DNA of 64,000 nucleotides from Pseudomonas syringae CC1557. Its GTDB lineage: Bacteria; Pseudomonadota; Gammaproteobacteria; Pseudomonadales; Pseudomonadaceae. The number at the start of each line of letters is the position of its first letter. The first letter of the stretch is position 1. Below the pieces are notes generated by a model. The model was not told the origin of the DNA. It searched no databases and worked only from the letters and a program-made list of their open reading frames with translations. The stretch covers positions 2,232,001 through 2,296,000 of the forward strand of contig NZ_CP007014.1 in NCBI RefSeq assembly GCF_000452705.1, written 5' to 3'. Shown here in pieces: positions 8,349 through 17,149 of this stretch. Made by a program: the position numbers and the translations under genes.

Positions 8349-9869
8349 TTACTTCCAGCTCGACAGGACAAATCGCGGCAACTCGTCCGGATAAGGCTTG
8401 AAGTTCAGGTCCGAGACGTAGGCGTAGTTCATCGAATAATTGAACAGCGGTGCCCAGTACGCCTGCTCGCTGATGCGCTGCAATGCCTTGCGGTAGTTAT
8501 CCTTGCGCACCTGCGGGTCCAGCGCGTTGTCGGCGGTCTGCAGCCAGCTCTGGACTTGCGGGTCCTTGATGTTGTCGTCCGGGTTGCCCTTGAACCAGGT
8601 CCCGGCGGAGGCCGAGGTGTCGAGGATCGAGAAGGAACCCCAGGCCTGGAATGACATCGGCACCTTGCCGCCGCGTTGCTGGTCGCGCAGGGCGGCGTAC
8701 TTCAGGTAACGCAGCTTGGCGTTGATGCCCACGGCGCGCAGGTTGCCGATGATCGCTTCCACGTAATCGCGGTCCCGATAGGCGAAGATTTCAGTTTCGA
8801 AGCCGTTCGGGTAACCGGCTTCGGCCAGCAGCGCCTTGGCCTTGGCCGGGTCGTAGTTGTAGACCGTGGCGGCGGCGGTGTCACAGCCGAACTGGTCGGG
8901 GTAGCAGGCGACTTGCAGCGGCTTGCTTTCGCCGCCGACCAGCTGCGAGGCGAGGCCATCGCGGTTGATTGCATAGTTGATCGCCTGACGCACTTTCAGG
9001 TTTTTCATCGGCGAATCGGCGCTGGAGGTGCCGCGCGCGTCGAGAATCAGAAAACCGATACGCATGGTTGCACCGCTGGTCACCACCAGGTTGGGCATGG
9101 CCTTGAGGTTTTCCGCCTGATCCGGAGCGACGCGCCAGGTCCAGTCGATGCCACCGGTCATCAGCTCGGCCAGTCGCGTTTCAGCATCGGCGATGACCCT
9201 GAAGTTGATGTGGCTGATCTTCGGCTGGCCCTGCGGGCTGTCCTTGAAGTAGTCCGGGTTTTTGTCCATCTTCACGCCTTCACCCGTAGCAATGGCCGTG
9301 ACCTTGTAAGGGCCGGTGCCAATCGGCTTGCGGCTGAAGCCCGCCATGCCGACGTGTTCGAAATATTTTTTCGGGAACATCGGGACGGCGTTGGACAGGT
9401 ATTCCAGCGCAGGCGGGAAAGGCTTTTTCAGGTGCAGGCGGACGCTGTACTCACCTAGCTTTTCGGCGCTCTTGATCCAGTCGACGTTTTGCACGGTGAC
9501 CACCTTGGACTCGGGCGACACCACGTAATTGAGGGTGAAGACCACGTCATCGGCAGTGAACGGGTCGCCATTGTGAAACTTCACGCCCTCGCGCAGCTGG
9601 AAGTCGATGGTGGTGTCGTCGACCTGCTTCCAGCCAGTGGCGAGCATGGGTTCGTACTGGCCGTTGTCAGGGTTGCGATAGACCAGGTTGTCCCAGATCA
9701 GGCGACCGAGAATCACGCCTTCGCGCAAATCGTTGTGATAGGGGCTGATGTTTTCCGGTTCGCTGTCGGAGGCGTAGACCAGCGTGTCATCGGCCTTGCC
9801 GGCCAGGGCGGAAAAACTGCTGAACAGGCTCAACAGCGCGATGCTGCGAGCGAAACCCTTGATTCCCAT
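8349..9869 (-). CDS. ABC transporter substrate-binding protein, family 5 (peptide/nickel type)
   Basis: This periplasmic receptor has 506 residues from the ATG at 9869, which follows a GGAGACG ribosome site. The open frame runs back to 10007 but the earlier part lacks a signal sequence. The N-terminus has a clear Sec signal (IALLSLFSSFSALAG, cleavage near residue 24). The mature part carries SBP_bac_5 features: LVYASDSEPENISPY, the NGDPFTADDVVFTL stretch and IGTGPYKV. Family members bind di- and oligopeptides, opines, glutathione or other amide compounds. It is the first gene of the operon and is divergent from a LysR regulator, so it probably carries the regulated promoter. Confidence 0.93.
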   Translation of the reverse strand: MGIKGFARSIALLSLFSSFSALAGKADDTLVYASDSEPENISPYHNDLREGVILGRLIWDNLVYRNPDNGQYEPMLATGWKQVDDTTIDFQLREGVKFHNGDPFTADDVVFTLNYVVSPESKVVTVQNVDWIKSAEKLGEYSVRLHLKKPFPPALEYLSNAVPMFPKKYFEHVGMAGFSRKPIGTGPYKVTAIATGEGVKMDKNPDYFKDSPQGQPKISHINFRVIADAETRLAELMTGGIDWTWRVAPDQAENLKAMPNLVVTSGATMRIGFLILDARGTSSADSPMKNLKVRQAINYAINRDGLASQLVGGESKPLQVACYPDQFGCDTAAATVYNYDPAKAKALLAEAGYPNGFETEIFAYRDRDYVEAIIGNLRAVGINAKLRYLKYAALRDQQRGGKVPMSFQAWGSFSILDTSASAGTWFKGNPDDNIKDPQVQSWLQTADNALDPQVRKDNYRKALQRISEQAYWAPLFNYSMNYAYVSDLNFKPYPDELPRFVLSSWK

Positions 9870-10075
9870 GCCGTCGTCTCCATAAGGCAAAGTGGATGTA
9901 TCAAAGGGCAGTGGGTCGCAAATGCGAGAAGAGGGGAGTCTCGAGGCCGCAGTGTTCTTTTGATTGGGTGCTTTTGATGAGTTGCGCCTCGACACGACTC
10001 TAGGCAAAGCGTATCAATGCCACAAGCACAATATTTCGAACCTTTGATTGCCGAAAAGGCAACGCAGGAGCCTTG
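9870..10075. promoter_or_regulatory. Divergent promoter region between ABC operon and LysR gene
   Basis: These 206 bp separate the start of the minus-strand ABC operon from the plus-strand LysR gene. This is the classic LysR arrangement, in which the regulator binds the shared interval and needs an inducer to switch on the divergent operon. The part near the regulator (about 10000-10050) is relatively AT-rich. I could not single out one certain T-N11-A operator by eye. Confidence 0.5.
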
Positions 10076-10984
10076 ATGCAACTCTATGGCGTCCAGTCCA
10101 CAGCCTTGCGCTACTTTCTCGAAGTGGCGCGTTGCGGATCGATCAGCGAGGCCTCGATTCGGCTCAACGTTGCTTCTTCGGCGGTCAGTCGGCAGATAAG
10201 CAAGCTGGAGCGAGAACTGGATGCTGTGCTCTTCGAGCGCCAGGCGCGCGGCATGATGCTCAGCGAGGCGGGCGTTCGACTGGCAGCCTATGCGCGCAAA
10301 TCCCAGTTGGAGGCCGAGCAGGTGGTGCTGGAGATTACCGAGCTGCAAGGCTTGCAGCGCGGCCATGTGCGCATCGCCTGTTCGGAGGGCTTTGCCCTGG
10401 ATTTTCTGCCGCAGTGCATTGCGCGGTTTCGGCGGCAGTACCAGGGCATTCATTTCTCGATGGAGGTCTGTGCCCCGGCGCAGGCGACAGAACGGGTGCG
10501 CTCGGGCGATGCAGACCTGTGCCTGACCTTCAGCCTGACGCCGCAGAACGAAATCAAGGTCGAACACATTCACAGCGGCGCCATCTGTGCGGTGGTCAGC
10601 CACAACCATCCGCTGGCCTCGCGCAAGGAGGTCGCCCTGGCCGAGTTACAGCCTTACGCCATCGCCCTGACCAACACCGACACAACGCTGCGTCAGTTGT
10701 TTGATATCTGCTGCGGCGTGCAGGGCCTGCTGTTCGATCCGGTGCTGACCAGCAATTACATCGGCGCGCTGCTGAGGTTCGTCAGCGAAGAGGGCGGTAT
10801 CAGCCTGTCCAGCGAAATGACCCTCGACAAGCGGGTGCATGAAAAGCAGCTGAAATCCCTGCCGATCAGCGACGAAGGCATGAAGGCGCGGCGCATCGAA
10901 CTGCAAAGCATGGCCGGACGCAACTTGCCTGCGGCCGTCGCGGCGTTCCGGGATTTTGTCATTGAAGAGTTGGCAAAGACCTGA
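10076..10984 (+). CDS. LysR family transcriptional regulator
   Basis: This 302-residue regulator has an N-terminal winged helix-turn-helix (about residues 5-65, with ISEASIRLNVASSAVSRQISKLE) and a LysR substrate-binding domain from about residue 95. The ATG at 10076 is preferred over the TTG at 10073 because AGGAG at 10066-10070 lies 5 bp upstream of it. It is divergent from the peptide/amide operon at 45-9869 and is the obvious candidate for its inducer-dependent control. The inducer is unknown but may be the transported substrate or a hydrolysis product. Confidence 0.93.
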   Translation: MQLYGVQSTALRYFLEVARCGSISEASIRLNVASSAVSRQISKLERELDAVLFERQARGMMLSEAGVRLAAYARKSQLEAEQVVLEITELQGLQRGHVRIACSEGFALDFLPQCIARFRRQYQGIHFSMEVCAPAQATERVRSGDADLCLTFSLTPQNEIKVEHIHSGAICAVVSHNHPLASRKEVALAELQPYAIALTNTDTTLRQLFDICCGVQGLLFDPVLTSNYIGALLRFVSEEGGISLSSEMTLDKRVHEKQLKSLPISDEGMKARRIELQSMAGRNLPAAVAAFRDFVIEELAKT

Positions 10985-11062
10985 AACGTTGCTGATTTCT
11001 CAGCGCTTCCGTTCGTTTGTGAAAGGCGCGCTGCACGTCCGCTTGATAGTGTCTGGAATTAT

Positions 11063-11083
11063 AATGTTATAGTGTAACGAATT
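11063..11083 (+). promoter_or_regulatory. Probable Zur operator upstream of folE2
   Basis: The sequence AATGTTATAGTGTAACGAATT forms an imperfect dyad close to the known proteobacterial Zur consensus, GTTATA-N-TATAAC, with one mismatch in the core half-sites. It lies about 67-87 bp upstream of the folE2 start. Zur represses folE2 and its downstream genes when zinc is sufficient in Pseudomonas and related bacteria, so a Zur box is expected here. The assignment is by eye against the consensus. Confidence 0.7.
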
Positions 11084-11149
11084 AGCGGTTGCACGCTTTG
11101 CGTTATCAGGCCGCCAACATCATGCTTCGCCAGCGAGACGACCGACACC

Positions 11150-12055
11150 ATGAACAGCCCCCTCCCAGACGTTGCCCTGACGGAAGTTTCCTCGGCCCTG
11201 ATCGCACTCGACTGGGTCGGCATGCAAGGCGTCGAAGTGCCACTGATGCTGGGCGAGCCGGGTTCTACACATCCGGTTCATGCCTACGCGGACCTGCAAG
11301 TCGATCTGGCCGATCCCAGCGTCAAGGGCATCCACATGTCGCGGCTCTATCGGTTGCTCGACGGTTTTGCCGAGCATCAGGTGCTCACGCCCGACACCTT
11401 GTCGGCGCTGCTGGAGGCGATGGTCGAGAGCCACGCCGATTGCCATTCCAGCGCCGCGCGCATCACGCTGACCTTCAACCTGTTGTGCCGTCGCCCGGCG
11501 CTGATTACCAAAGGCCTGAGCGGCTGGAAATCCTATCCGGTAACGCTTTTGGCCACTTGGCGAGCGGGGCGTTTGTGCCTCGACGTTTCAGCAGACATCA
11601 CCTACTCGTCCACGTGCCCATGTTCGGCTGCGCTGTCCCGACAACTGCTGGAAGAGGCATTTGCCGCACGTTTCGGCCGGCAGTCGTTTGTCGACCCGAT
11701 GCAGGTTGCGGCCTGGCTGCGGGACAACGCCTCGTATGCCACGCCGCACAGCCAGCGCAGCGTCGCAACAGTGCAGGTGCGGGTGGCGGAACAGGCCAGC
11801 GAGCTGGGCCTGATGGCGTTGATCGATGCAGTCGAGCAAGCGCTGGGCACACCGGTGCAGACCGCCGTCAAACGTGCTGACGAACAGGCCTTCGCCCGGC
11901 TTAACGGGCAGAACCTGATGTACGTCGAAGACGCCGCACGCAAAATCCAGCAGGCGCTTGAGGGGCGTTACTCCGCCTCAAGCGTCAGCGTGCGTCACTT
12001 CGAAAGCCTGCATCCTCATGATGCAGCTGCGCAGACTTCCAACTACCTGTCCTGA
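11150..12055 (+). CDS. folE2: GTP cyclohydrolase FolE2 (type IB)
   Basis: This 301-residue protein is a type IB GTP cyclohydrolase, which converts GTP to dihydroneopterin triphosphate in the first step of folate synthesis. Unlike zinc-dependent FolE, it can work with other metals. The family's conserved parts are visible: the MQGVEVPL opening, ESHADCHSSAARI around residue 100, and TYSSTCPCSAALS around residue 150, which carries the catalytic cysteine region. It heads a three-gene set with a gamma-carbonic anhydrase and a DUF1624 protein behind a Zur-like box. The reading is a zinc-sparing replacement enzyme made under zinc shortage. Confidence 0.96.
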   Translation: MNSPLPDVALTEVSSALIALDWVGMQGVEVPLMLGEPGSTHPVHAYADLQVDLADPSVKGIHMSRLYRLLDGFAEHQVLTPDTLSALLEAMVESHADCHSSAARITLTFNLLCRRPALITKGLSGWKSYPVTLLATWRAGRLCLDVSADITYSSTCPCSAALSRQLLEEAFAARFGRQSFVDPMQVAAWLRDNASYATPHSQRSVATVQVRVAEQASELGLMALIDAVEQALGTPVQTAVKRADEQAFARLNGQNLMYVEDAARKIQQALEGRYSASSVSVRHFESLHPHDAAAQTSNYLS

Positions 12056-12066
12056 GGCTTCATACC

Positions 12067-12627
12067 GTGATCCGTAAAAATCCGTCCGGCCATCTGCCGG
12101 TCATTGCCGAGTCCGCCTACATCGATAAAACCGCGATCATCTGTGGCAAAGTGATCATCAAGGACAACGTATTTGTCGGTCCCTACGCGGTGATCCGCGC
12201 CGACGAAGTCGATGCCAGCGGGGACATGGAACCCATCGTGATCGGTGCCAATTCCAACATTCAAGATGGCGTGGTGATCCATTCGAAATCGGGTGCTGCT
12301 GTCACCATCGGCGAGTTCACCTCGATTGCCCACCGTTCTATTGTGCACGGACCTTGCATAGTCGGAGATCGCGTGTTCATCGGTTTCAATAGCGTGCTGT
12401 TCAATTGCCAGGTCGGCAACGGCAGTGTGGTCAGGCACAACTCAGTGGTCGACGGTCGCGATTTGCCGGAGCACTTTTACGTGCCGTCCACCACCCGGAT
12501 CGGGCCGGGCACTGACCTTTCGCAATTTCCACCGGTGAGCATTTCGGCTTCGGAGTTTTCCGAAGATGTCGCGCACACCAATATTGATCTGGTGCGCGGC
12601 TACAAGGCGCTTCAGAACGAGTTCTGA
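12067..12627 (+). CDS. Gamma-carbonic anhydrase-like hexapeptide-repeat protein
   Basis: This 186-residue protein starts at the GTG at 12067, 11 bp after folE2. It consists of left-handed beta-helix hexapeptide repeats, as in gamma-class carbonic anhydrases. The three expected metal-binding histidines are present: one in VVIHSKSG and two in IAHRSIVHG. Members can use iron or cobalt instead of zinc, which fits placement in a Zur-controlled operon as a stand-in for zinc-dependent carbonic anhydrase. Paralogues linked to folE2 are known in Pseudomonas zinc-starvation loci. Catalytic activity itself is inferred. Confidence 0.88.
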   Translation: MIRKNPSGHLPVIAESAYIDKTAIICGKVIIKDNVFVGPYAVIRADEVDASGDMEPIVIGANSNIQDGVVIHSKSGAAVTIGEFTSIAHRSIVHGPCIVGDRVFIGFNSVLFNCQVGNGSVVRHNSVVDGRDLPEHFYVPSTTRIGPGTDLSQFPPVSISASEFSEDVAHTNIDLVRGYKALQNEF

Positions 12628-12677
12628 CCCAGGAACCCTCGACTCATTGCACTTCCGCCCACGGATATGGATCTTTC

Positions 12678-13844
12678 ATGACAACAGCTGTTCACTCAAC
12701 CCGGGCACCCGCATCACGGCTACGCTCGATCGATGCTCTGCGCGGGCTGATCATTCTTTTCATGTTGCTGGACCATGTCCGCGAAACGTTCTTCATGCAC
12801 CACCAGGTCATCGACCCGATGGACGTCACAACCACCGCGCCCGAGCTGTTTTTCAGCCGGACGCTGGCGCATTTGTGTGCGCCACTGTTCGTCCTGCTGA
12901 CCGGGCTTTCGGCGTTCCTGTATGGCGAGAAATATCAGGGCAAGACCGACGTTTCGGCGTTCCTGCTCAAGCGCGGTCTGTTTCTGATTGCGCTGGAGTT
13001 CACGCTGGTTAGCTTTGCCTGGACCTTCCAGTTCCCGCCAACCATCATCTACCTGCAAGTGATCTGGGCCATCGGCCTGAGCATGGTCGCGCTGTCACTG
13101 ATGGTGTTCCTGCCGCGCTGGGCGCTGGTGCTCATCGGCGTGGTGATCATCGCCGGGCATAACCTGCTGGACACCGTGCATTTCGGTGTCGAGTCGGCCA
13201 TGCACGTGCCGTGGGCGATTCTGCACGACCGTGGCTGGATCGAGGCTTCCGATAACCTGCGTTTGCGTACGTCTTATCCGCTGTTGCCGTGGATCGGCAT
13301 CATCGCACTGGGCTACGCCGCGGGCCCCTGGTTCTCAAGCAGTTACGACGCGGCGAAACGTCGTGCGAACCTGTGGAAGTGCGGGGCAGGGGCGCTGCTG
13401 GGCTTCGTGGTTCTGCGCCTGATCAACGGCTACGGTGAAAAACCGTGGAGTGTCGGCGACACCGGCATACAGACGGTCATGAGCTTTTTCAACATCACCA
13501 AATACCCGCCCTCGCTGCTGTTCATCTGCCTGACGCTGGGGATTGGTCTGCTGATCCTCATCGCCTTCGAACGCGGTCAGGAAAAAAGCGTGTTGCGGCC
13601 GCTGGTGGTGCTCGGTTCGGCGCCGATGTTTTTCTACTTGCTGCACCTTTACGTGCTGAAAATCCTGTACCTGATTGCCTTGGCTATCTGGGGTACCAAT
13701 CAGGGCACCTACTTCGGTTTCGACCACATGTGGGGTGTCTGGCTGACCTCGGTGATACTGGCCGTGTTGCTGTTCCCGGCAGTGCGCTGGTTCGCCGCGC
13801 TCAAGGCTCGCCGTCGTGATATCAGCTGGCTGAAATACTTCTAG
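12678..13844 (+). CDS. DUF1624 / heparan-alpha-glucosaminide N-acetyltransferase-like membrane protein
   Basis: This 388-residue integral membrane protein begins with the diagnostic RSIDALRGL motif, then HVRETFFMHH, followed by about ten hydrophobic segments. That pattern is the DUF1624 (HGSNAT-like) acyltransferase family, whose members are thought to move acyl groups across the inner membrane. No bacterial substrate can be named. It follows the carbonic anhydrase-like gene after 50 bp and is probably part of the same transcript. A link to zinc limitation would therefore be by position only. Confidence 0.85.
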   Translation: MTTAVHSTRAPASRLRSIDALRGLIILFMLLDHVRETFFMHHQVIDPMDVTTTAPELFFSRTLAHLCAPLFVLLTGLSAFLYGEKYQGKTDVSAFLLKRGLFLIALEFTLVSFAWTFQFPPTIIYLQVIWAIGLSMVALSLMVFLPRWALVLIGVVIIAGHNLLDTVHFGVESAMHVPWAILHDRGWIEASDNLRLRTSYPLLPWIGIIALGYAAGPWFSSSYDAAKRRANLWKCGAGALLGFVVLRLINGYGEKPWSVGDTGIQTVMSFFNITKYPPSLLFICLTLGIGLLILIAFERGQEKSVLRPLVVLGSAPMFFYLLHLYVLKILYLIALAIWGTNQGTYFGFDHMWGVWLTSVILAVLLFPAVRWFAALKARRRDISWLKYF

Positions 13845-13855
13845 CCCTCGCAACA

Positions 13856-13879
13856 GCGGTACGCCTGCTGGCGTACCGC
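13856..13879. terminator. Hairpin between convergent genes
   Basis: A perfect 10-bp stem (GCGGTACGCC / GGCGTACCGC) with a TGCT loop sits in the 48-bp gap between the DUF1624 gene and the convergent cupin-XRE gene. No strong U-tract follows on either strand, so it may be a weak bidirectional terminator. Confidence 0.6.
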
Positions 13880-13892
13880 GTCTCGCCTGGCG

Positions 13893-14498
13893 TCAGTCTC
13901 CGTGCGCCCCGTAGTTCATGATCGACAGCAGTTTGATCGGCACCTGCACCAGCTGCTCGGGGCCATGGGGGATATCGCCGTCAAAAGTCAGGCTGTCACC
14001 GGTCTGCATCGGATACAGCTGGTTGCCGTGGCGGTAGATCAGTTCGCCTTCCAGCAGGTGCAGAAACTCCGTGCCAGGGTGTGAGAAGGTCGGAAACTCT
14101 TCGCTGGCATCGTCCATCGTCACCATGTACGCCTCGAAACTCTTCTTCGGCCCACGGGTGTGGTTGAGCAGGTGATAGGTATGACCCTTCTCGGTACCGC
14201 GCCTGACCACCTCCAGCCCTTCATCAGCCTTGACCAGTAGCGCACTGCTGCCTTGCTGATCGTACTGACTGAACAGTTTGGACATGGGCATGCCCAGCAC
14301 GTCGCACAGGCGGCTGAGGTTGTCGAGGCTCGTCGAAACCTGCGCGTTCTCGATCTTGCTCAGCATGCCTTGGCTGATACCGGCAATACGCGCGACATCG
14401 GCCAGCTTCAATTCCTGCGCCTGGCGCTGGCGTTTGATTTGAATGCCCAGGTATTGCTCGAGCTTCAATTTGGGATGCAGTTCGTTCGGCGTATTCAT
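13893..14498 (-). CDS. XRE family regulator with C-terminal cupin domain
   Basis: This regulator has 201 residues from the ATG at 14498; a TTG at 14522 would add eight. An N-terminal XRE helix-turn-helix (about residues 20-75, with LADVARIAGISQGMLSKIEN) is followed by a cupin_2 beta-barrel in which FSHPGTEFLHLLEGEL is the first cupin motif. This is the PuuR/SutR-like architecture that senses small nitrogen or sulfur metabolites. It is divergent from glnT with a 301-bp shared interval, so it may control glnT-glxBCD or itself. The ligand is unknown. Confidence 0.9.
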   Translation of the reverse strand: MNTPNELHPKLKLEQYLGIQIKRQRQAQELKLADVARIAGISQGMLSKIENAQVSTSLDNLSRLCDVLGMPMSKLFSQYDQQGSSALLVKADEGLEVVRRGTEKGHTYHLLNHTRGPKKSFEAYMVTMDDASEEFPTFSHPGTEFLHLLEGELIYRHGNQLYPMQTGDSLTFDGDIPHGPEQLVQVPIKLLSIMNYGAHGD

Positions 14499-14535
14499 CG
14501 GTTGTGCACAGTTTCCGCTCAATAATTTTTGTTTC

Positions 14536-14550
14536 GCACTGGGGATGTGC
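14536..14550. promoter_or_regulatory. NtrC-like activator site
   Basis: GCAC-N7-GTGC at 14536-14550 has the arm sequence and spacing of NtrC enhancer sites. The inner bases (TGGGGAT) are less typical. It lies roughly 145 bp upstream of the sigma-54 promoter for glnT, a normal enhancer distance. Confidence 0.45.
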
Positions 14551-14681
14551 AGGCTGCGCTTTCCGTGCGGACTCAGTTAATCGTTTATTCCCTGAGAGAA
14601 AACGAGTTTCCCACAGAAACAGACCCTGCAAACAGCTGGATTGCGCCCTTCACGCATTCAAAAGTACCTGGCATCCCCAAT

Positions 14682-14697
14682 TGGCAAGCGCTTTGCA
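14682..14697 (+). promoter_or_regulatory. Sigma-54 (-24/-12) promoter of glnT-glxBCD
   Basis: TGGCAAGCGCTTTGCA matches the sigma-54 consensus TGGCAC-N5-TTGCA at all invariant positions: GG and GC are separated by 10 bp. Transcription should start near 14708, leaving about a 90-base leader before the glnT ATG at 14800. This marks the operon as nitrogen-controlled through RpoN and a bacterial enhancer-binding protein, probably NtrC. Confidence 0.75.
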
Positions 14698-14799
14698 TTC
14701 CTAAAGAGAAATTAAGTTTCCTGTTCGGAATATATCTCGTCAGGCCGTGAAACTTCGATTCCTCTCTGAAACGTTTTGCTTATGCCAGGAGACAAGCTC

Positions 14800-16134
14800 A
14801 TGTTGCCACCCGAAACACAGCGTCTGATCGAGCAGCACGGCATCAAGTACGTGTTGGCTCAGTTCGTGGATATTCATGGCTCGTCGAAGACCAAATCGGT
14901 CCCTGTTTCCGGTCTGGAAATGGTGGCTGAAGCGGGTGCCGGTTTTGCCGGCTTTGCCATCTGCGGCATGGGCATGGAGCCTCACGGCCCTGACTTCATG
15001 GCCAAGGGTGACCTGGCGTCACTGACGCCGGTGCCGTGGCAGCCGGGTTACGGGCGGGTGGTGTGCATCGGGCATGTGGAGGGCAAACCGTGGCCTTACG
15101 ACAGCCGTTATGTGCTGCAACAGCAGGTCGAGCGCCTCAGTCAGCGTGGCTGGACGCTGAACACCGGCCTGGAGCCTGAATTCAGTCTGTTCAAGCGCGA
15201 TGCCGCTGGCAGTCTGCAAATGGTCGACGCCAGCGACACGCTCGACAAGCCTTGCTACGACTACAAAGGCCTGTCGCGTTCCCGGGAATTTCTCGAGCGG
15301 CTGACCGAAGCTTTGCAGCCCGTGGGTTTCGACATCTATCAGATCGATCACGAAGACGCCAACGGTCAGTTCGAGATCAATTACACCTACAGCGACGCCA
15401 TGGAATCGGCTGACCGTTTCACCTTCTTCCGCATGGCCGCCGGGGAGATCGCCAATGACATGGGCATGATCTGCTCGTTCATGCCCAAGCCCGACCCCAA
15501 ACGTGCCGGCAATGGCATGCACTTTCACCTGTCGATCGCCAGTGCCAATAACAAGAACCTGTTCCACGATGCCAGCGATCCGAGCGGCATGGGGTTGTCC
15601 AGGCTGGCCTATCACTTCGCGGCAGGCTTGTTGGCTCACGGCCCGGCGTTGTGTGCTTTCGCCGCGCCGACGGTTAATTCCTACAAGCGGCTGGTGGTCG
15701 GCAATTCACTGTCGGGAGCGACCTGGGCTCCGGCCTTTATCGCGTTCGGCGCCAACAACCGCTCGGCGATGGTGCGCGTGCCTTATGGTCGCCTGGAATT
15801 TCGCCTGCCCGACGCCGGTTGCAATCCGTACCTGGTCAGCGCCGCGATCATTGCCGCAGGGCTGGACGGCATCGACCGGCAGCTGGAAATCGATCAGGTA
15901 TGCAACGAGAACCTTTACAAACTGAGCCTGGAAGAAATCGCCGCACGGGGCATCAAGACCCTGCCGCAGTCGCTCAAGGAAGCCTGTGATGCACTCGAAG
16001 CCGATCCGTTGTTCGCCGAGGTGCTGGGCAACGAGATCGTTGACGAATTCATCCGCCTCAAGCGCATGGAATGGGTGGAGTACAGCCGCCACGTGAGCGA
16101 CTGGGAAGTGAAGCGCTATATCGAATTTTTCTAG
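14800..16134 (+). CDS. glnT: Glutamine synthetase-like ligase GlnT (gamma-glutamylmethylamide synthetase family)
   Basis: This 444-residue glutamine-synthetase-fold ligase starts at the ATG at 14800, 7 bp after AGGAGA. A frame from 14776 lacks that spacing. Visible features are the beta-grasp N-terminus with [15 protein letters not shown], the catalytic stretch [25 protein letters not shown] (ATP/metal site) and the late SVAIRA-like region replaced by [17 protein letters not shown]. Relatives in Pseudomonas and methylotrophs are GlnT or GmaS, which ligate ammonia or methylamine to glutamate with ATP. Linkage with glxBCD, which resemble N-methylglutamate synthase subunits, suggests a glutamylamide cycle. 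Which amine it uses is not decidable here. Confidence 0.9.
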   Translation: MLPPETQRLIEQHGIKYVLAQFVDIHGSSKTKSVPVSGLEMVAEAGAGFAGFAICGMGMEPHGPDFMAKGDLASLTPVPWQPGYGRVVCIGHVEGKPWPYDSRYVLQQQVERLSQRGWTLNTGLEPEFSLFKRDAAGSLQMVDASDTLDKPCYDYKGLSRSREFLERLTEALQPVGFDIYQIDHEDANGQFEINYTYSDAMESADRFTFFRMAAGEIANDMGMICSFMPKPDPKRAGNGMHFHLSIASANNKNLFHDASDPSGMGLSRLAYHFAAGLLAHGPALCAFAAPTVNSYKRLVVGNSLSGATWAPAFIAFGANNRSAMVRVPYGRLEFRLPDAGCNPYLVSAAIIAAGLDGIDRQLEIDQVCNENLYKLSLEEIAARGIKTLPQSLKEACDALEADPLFAEVLGNEIVDEFIRLKRMEWVEYSRHVSDWEVKRYIEFF

Positions 16135-16159
16135 CTGTTGCGGTGTATTTAATTTTTCT

Positions 16160-16215
16160 GTCTACGCGGTTGGTTTTCAGCTTGCAGCTTGCAGCTAAAA
16201 GCTTGCCGCTCCGAA
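16160..16215. repeat. Short AGCTTGC repeat cluster
   Basis: Between glnT and glxB the heptamer AGCTTGC/GCAAGCT-like wording occurs three times within about 35 bp (GCTTGCAGCTTGCAGCTAAAAGCTTGC). It can fold partly on itself. It resembles small intergenic repeats common in Pseudomonas; no function is evident. Confidence 0.5.
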
Positions 16216-16228
16216 CAAGGTGAGGCTT

Positions 16229-17149
16229 ATGTGCGGAATCGTTGGCTTATATCTGAAAAACCCGGCGCTGGAGTCGCAGCTCGGCAAGCTGTTTGAACCC
16301 ATGCTTGAGGCCATGACCGATCGTGGGCCGGACAGTGCCGGGTTTGCCATTTACGGCGATGAAGTGGCGGATGGCTGGGTCAAGCTGACCTTGCAGGCCA
16401 CCACTGAACAGTATGATTTCAAGGCGCTGATTGCGGCGCTGGACACCCGATTGAATGCACCACTGGACTGGTTTCAGAACGCCAGCGCTGTGGTGCTGAA
16501 GATTCAGGCCGAGGAGGCTCCGGTGCGTGCAGCGCTGGCTGAGCTGGCGCCGAGCGTGCGCATCATGAGCGCCGGGCAGAGCATCGAGATTCTCAAGGGC
16601 ATGGGCCTGCCGAGGGAGATTTCCTCGCGCTTCGGCCTCGCGTCCATGAAGGGCAGCCATATCATCGGCCACACCCGCATGGCCACTGAAAGCGCCGTGA
16701 CCATGGAAGGCAGCCACCCGTTTTCAACCGGCTCCGACCTGTGCCTGGTGCACAACGGCTCGCTGTCCAACCACTTCCGTCTGCGCCAGAACCTGCGTCG
16801 CGAAGGCATTCATTTCGAGACCGACAACGACACCGAAGTGGCGGCCGGTTATCTGGCCTGGCGGCTGCAACAGGGCGACAGCCTCAAACAGGCACTCGAC
16901 AAGTCGCTGGAAGACCTCGACGGTTTCTTCACCTTCGCCATTGGCACGCGCAACGGCTTTGCAGTGATTCGCGACCCGATTGCCTGCAAACCGGCCATTC
17001 TTGCCGAAACCGATGATTACGTTGCTATGGCCTCGGAGTATCAGGCGCTTTCCAGCCTGCCGGGGATCGAGAACGCCAGGGTCTGGGAACCGGTCCCGGC
17101 CACCATGTACATCTGGGAACGCGAGCCAGCCGAGGGAGCACGCTCATGA
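16229..17149 (+). CDS. glxB: GlxB, class II glutamine amidotransferase domain protein
   Basis: This 306-residue protein starts at the ATG at 16229, which places the N-terminal nucleophile Cys2 (MCGIVGLY) directly after the initiator. That is essential for class II (Ntn) amidotransferases. TRMATESAVT and LVHNGSLSNH are the expected substrate-binding motifs. It should release ammonia from glutamine for the GlxCD partners. The upstream in-frame start at 16220 would bury the cysteine. It resembles the amidotransferase domain of glutamate synthase and MgsA of N-methylglutamate synthase. Its stop overlaps glxC by 4 bp. Confidence 0.92.
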   Translation: MCGIVGLYLKNPALESQLGKLFEPMLEAMTDRGPDSAGFAIYGDEVADGWVKLTLQATTEQYDFKALIAALDTRLNAPLDWFQNASAVVLKIQAEEAPVRAALAELAPSVRIMSAGQSIEILKGMGLPREISSRFGLASMKGSHIIGHTRMATESAVTMEGSHPFSTGSDLCLVHNGSLSNHFRLRQNLRREGIHFETDNDTEVAAGYLAWRLQQGDSLKQALDKSLEDLDGFFTFAIGTRNGFAVIRDPIACKPAILAETDDYVAMASEYQALSSLPGIENARVWEPVPATMYIWEREPAEGARS

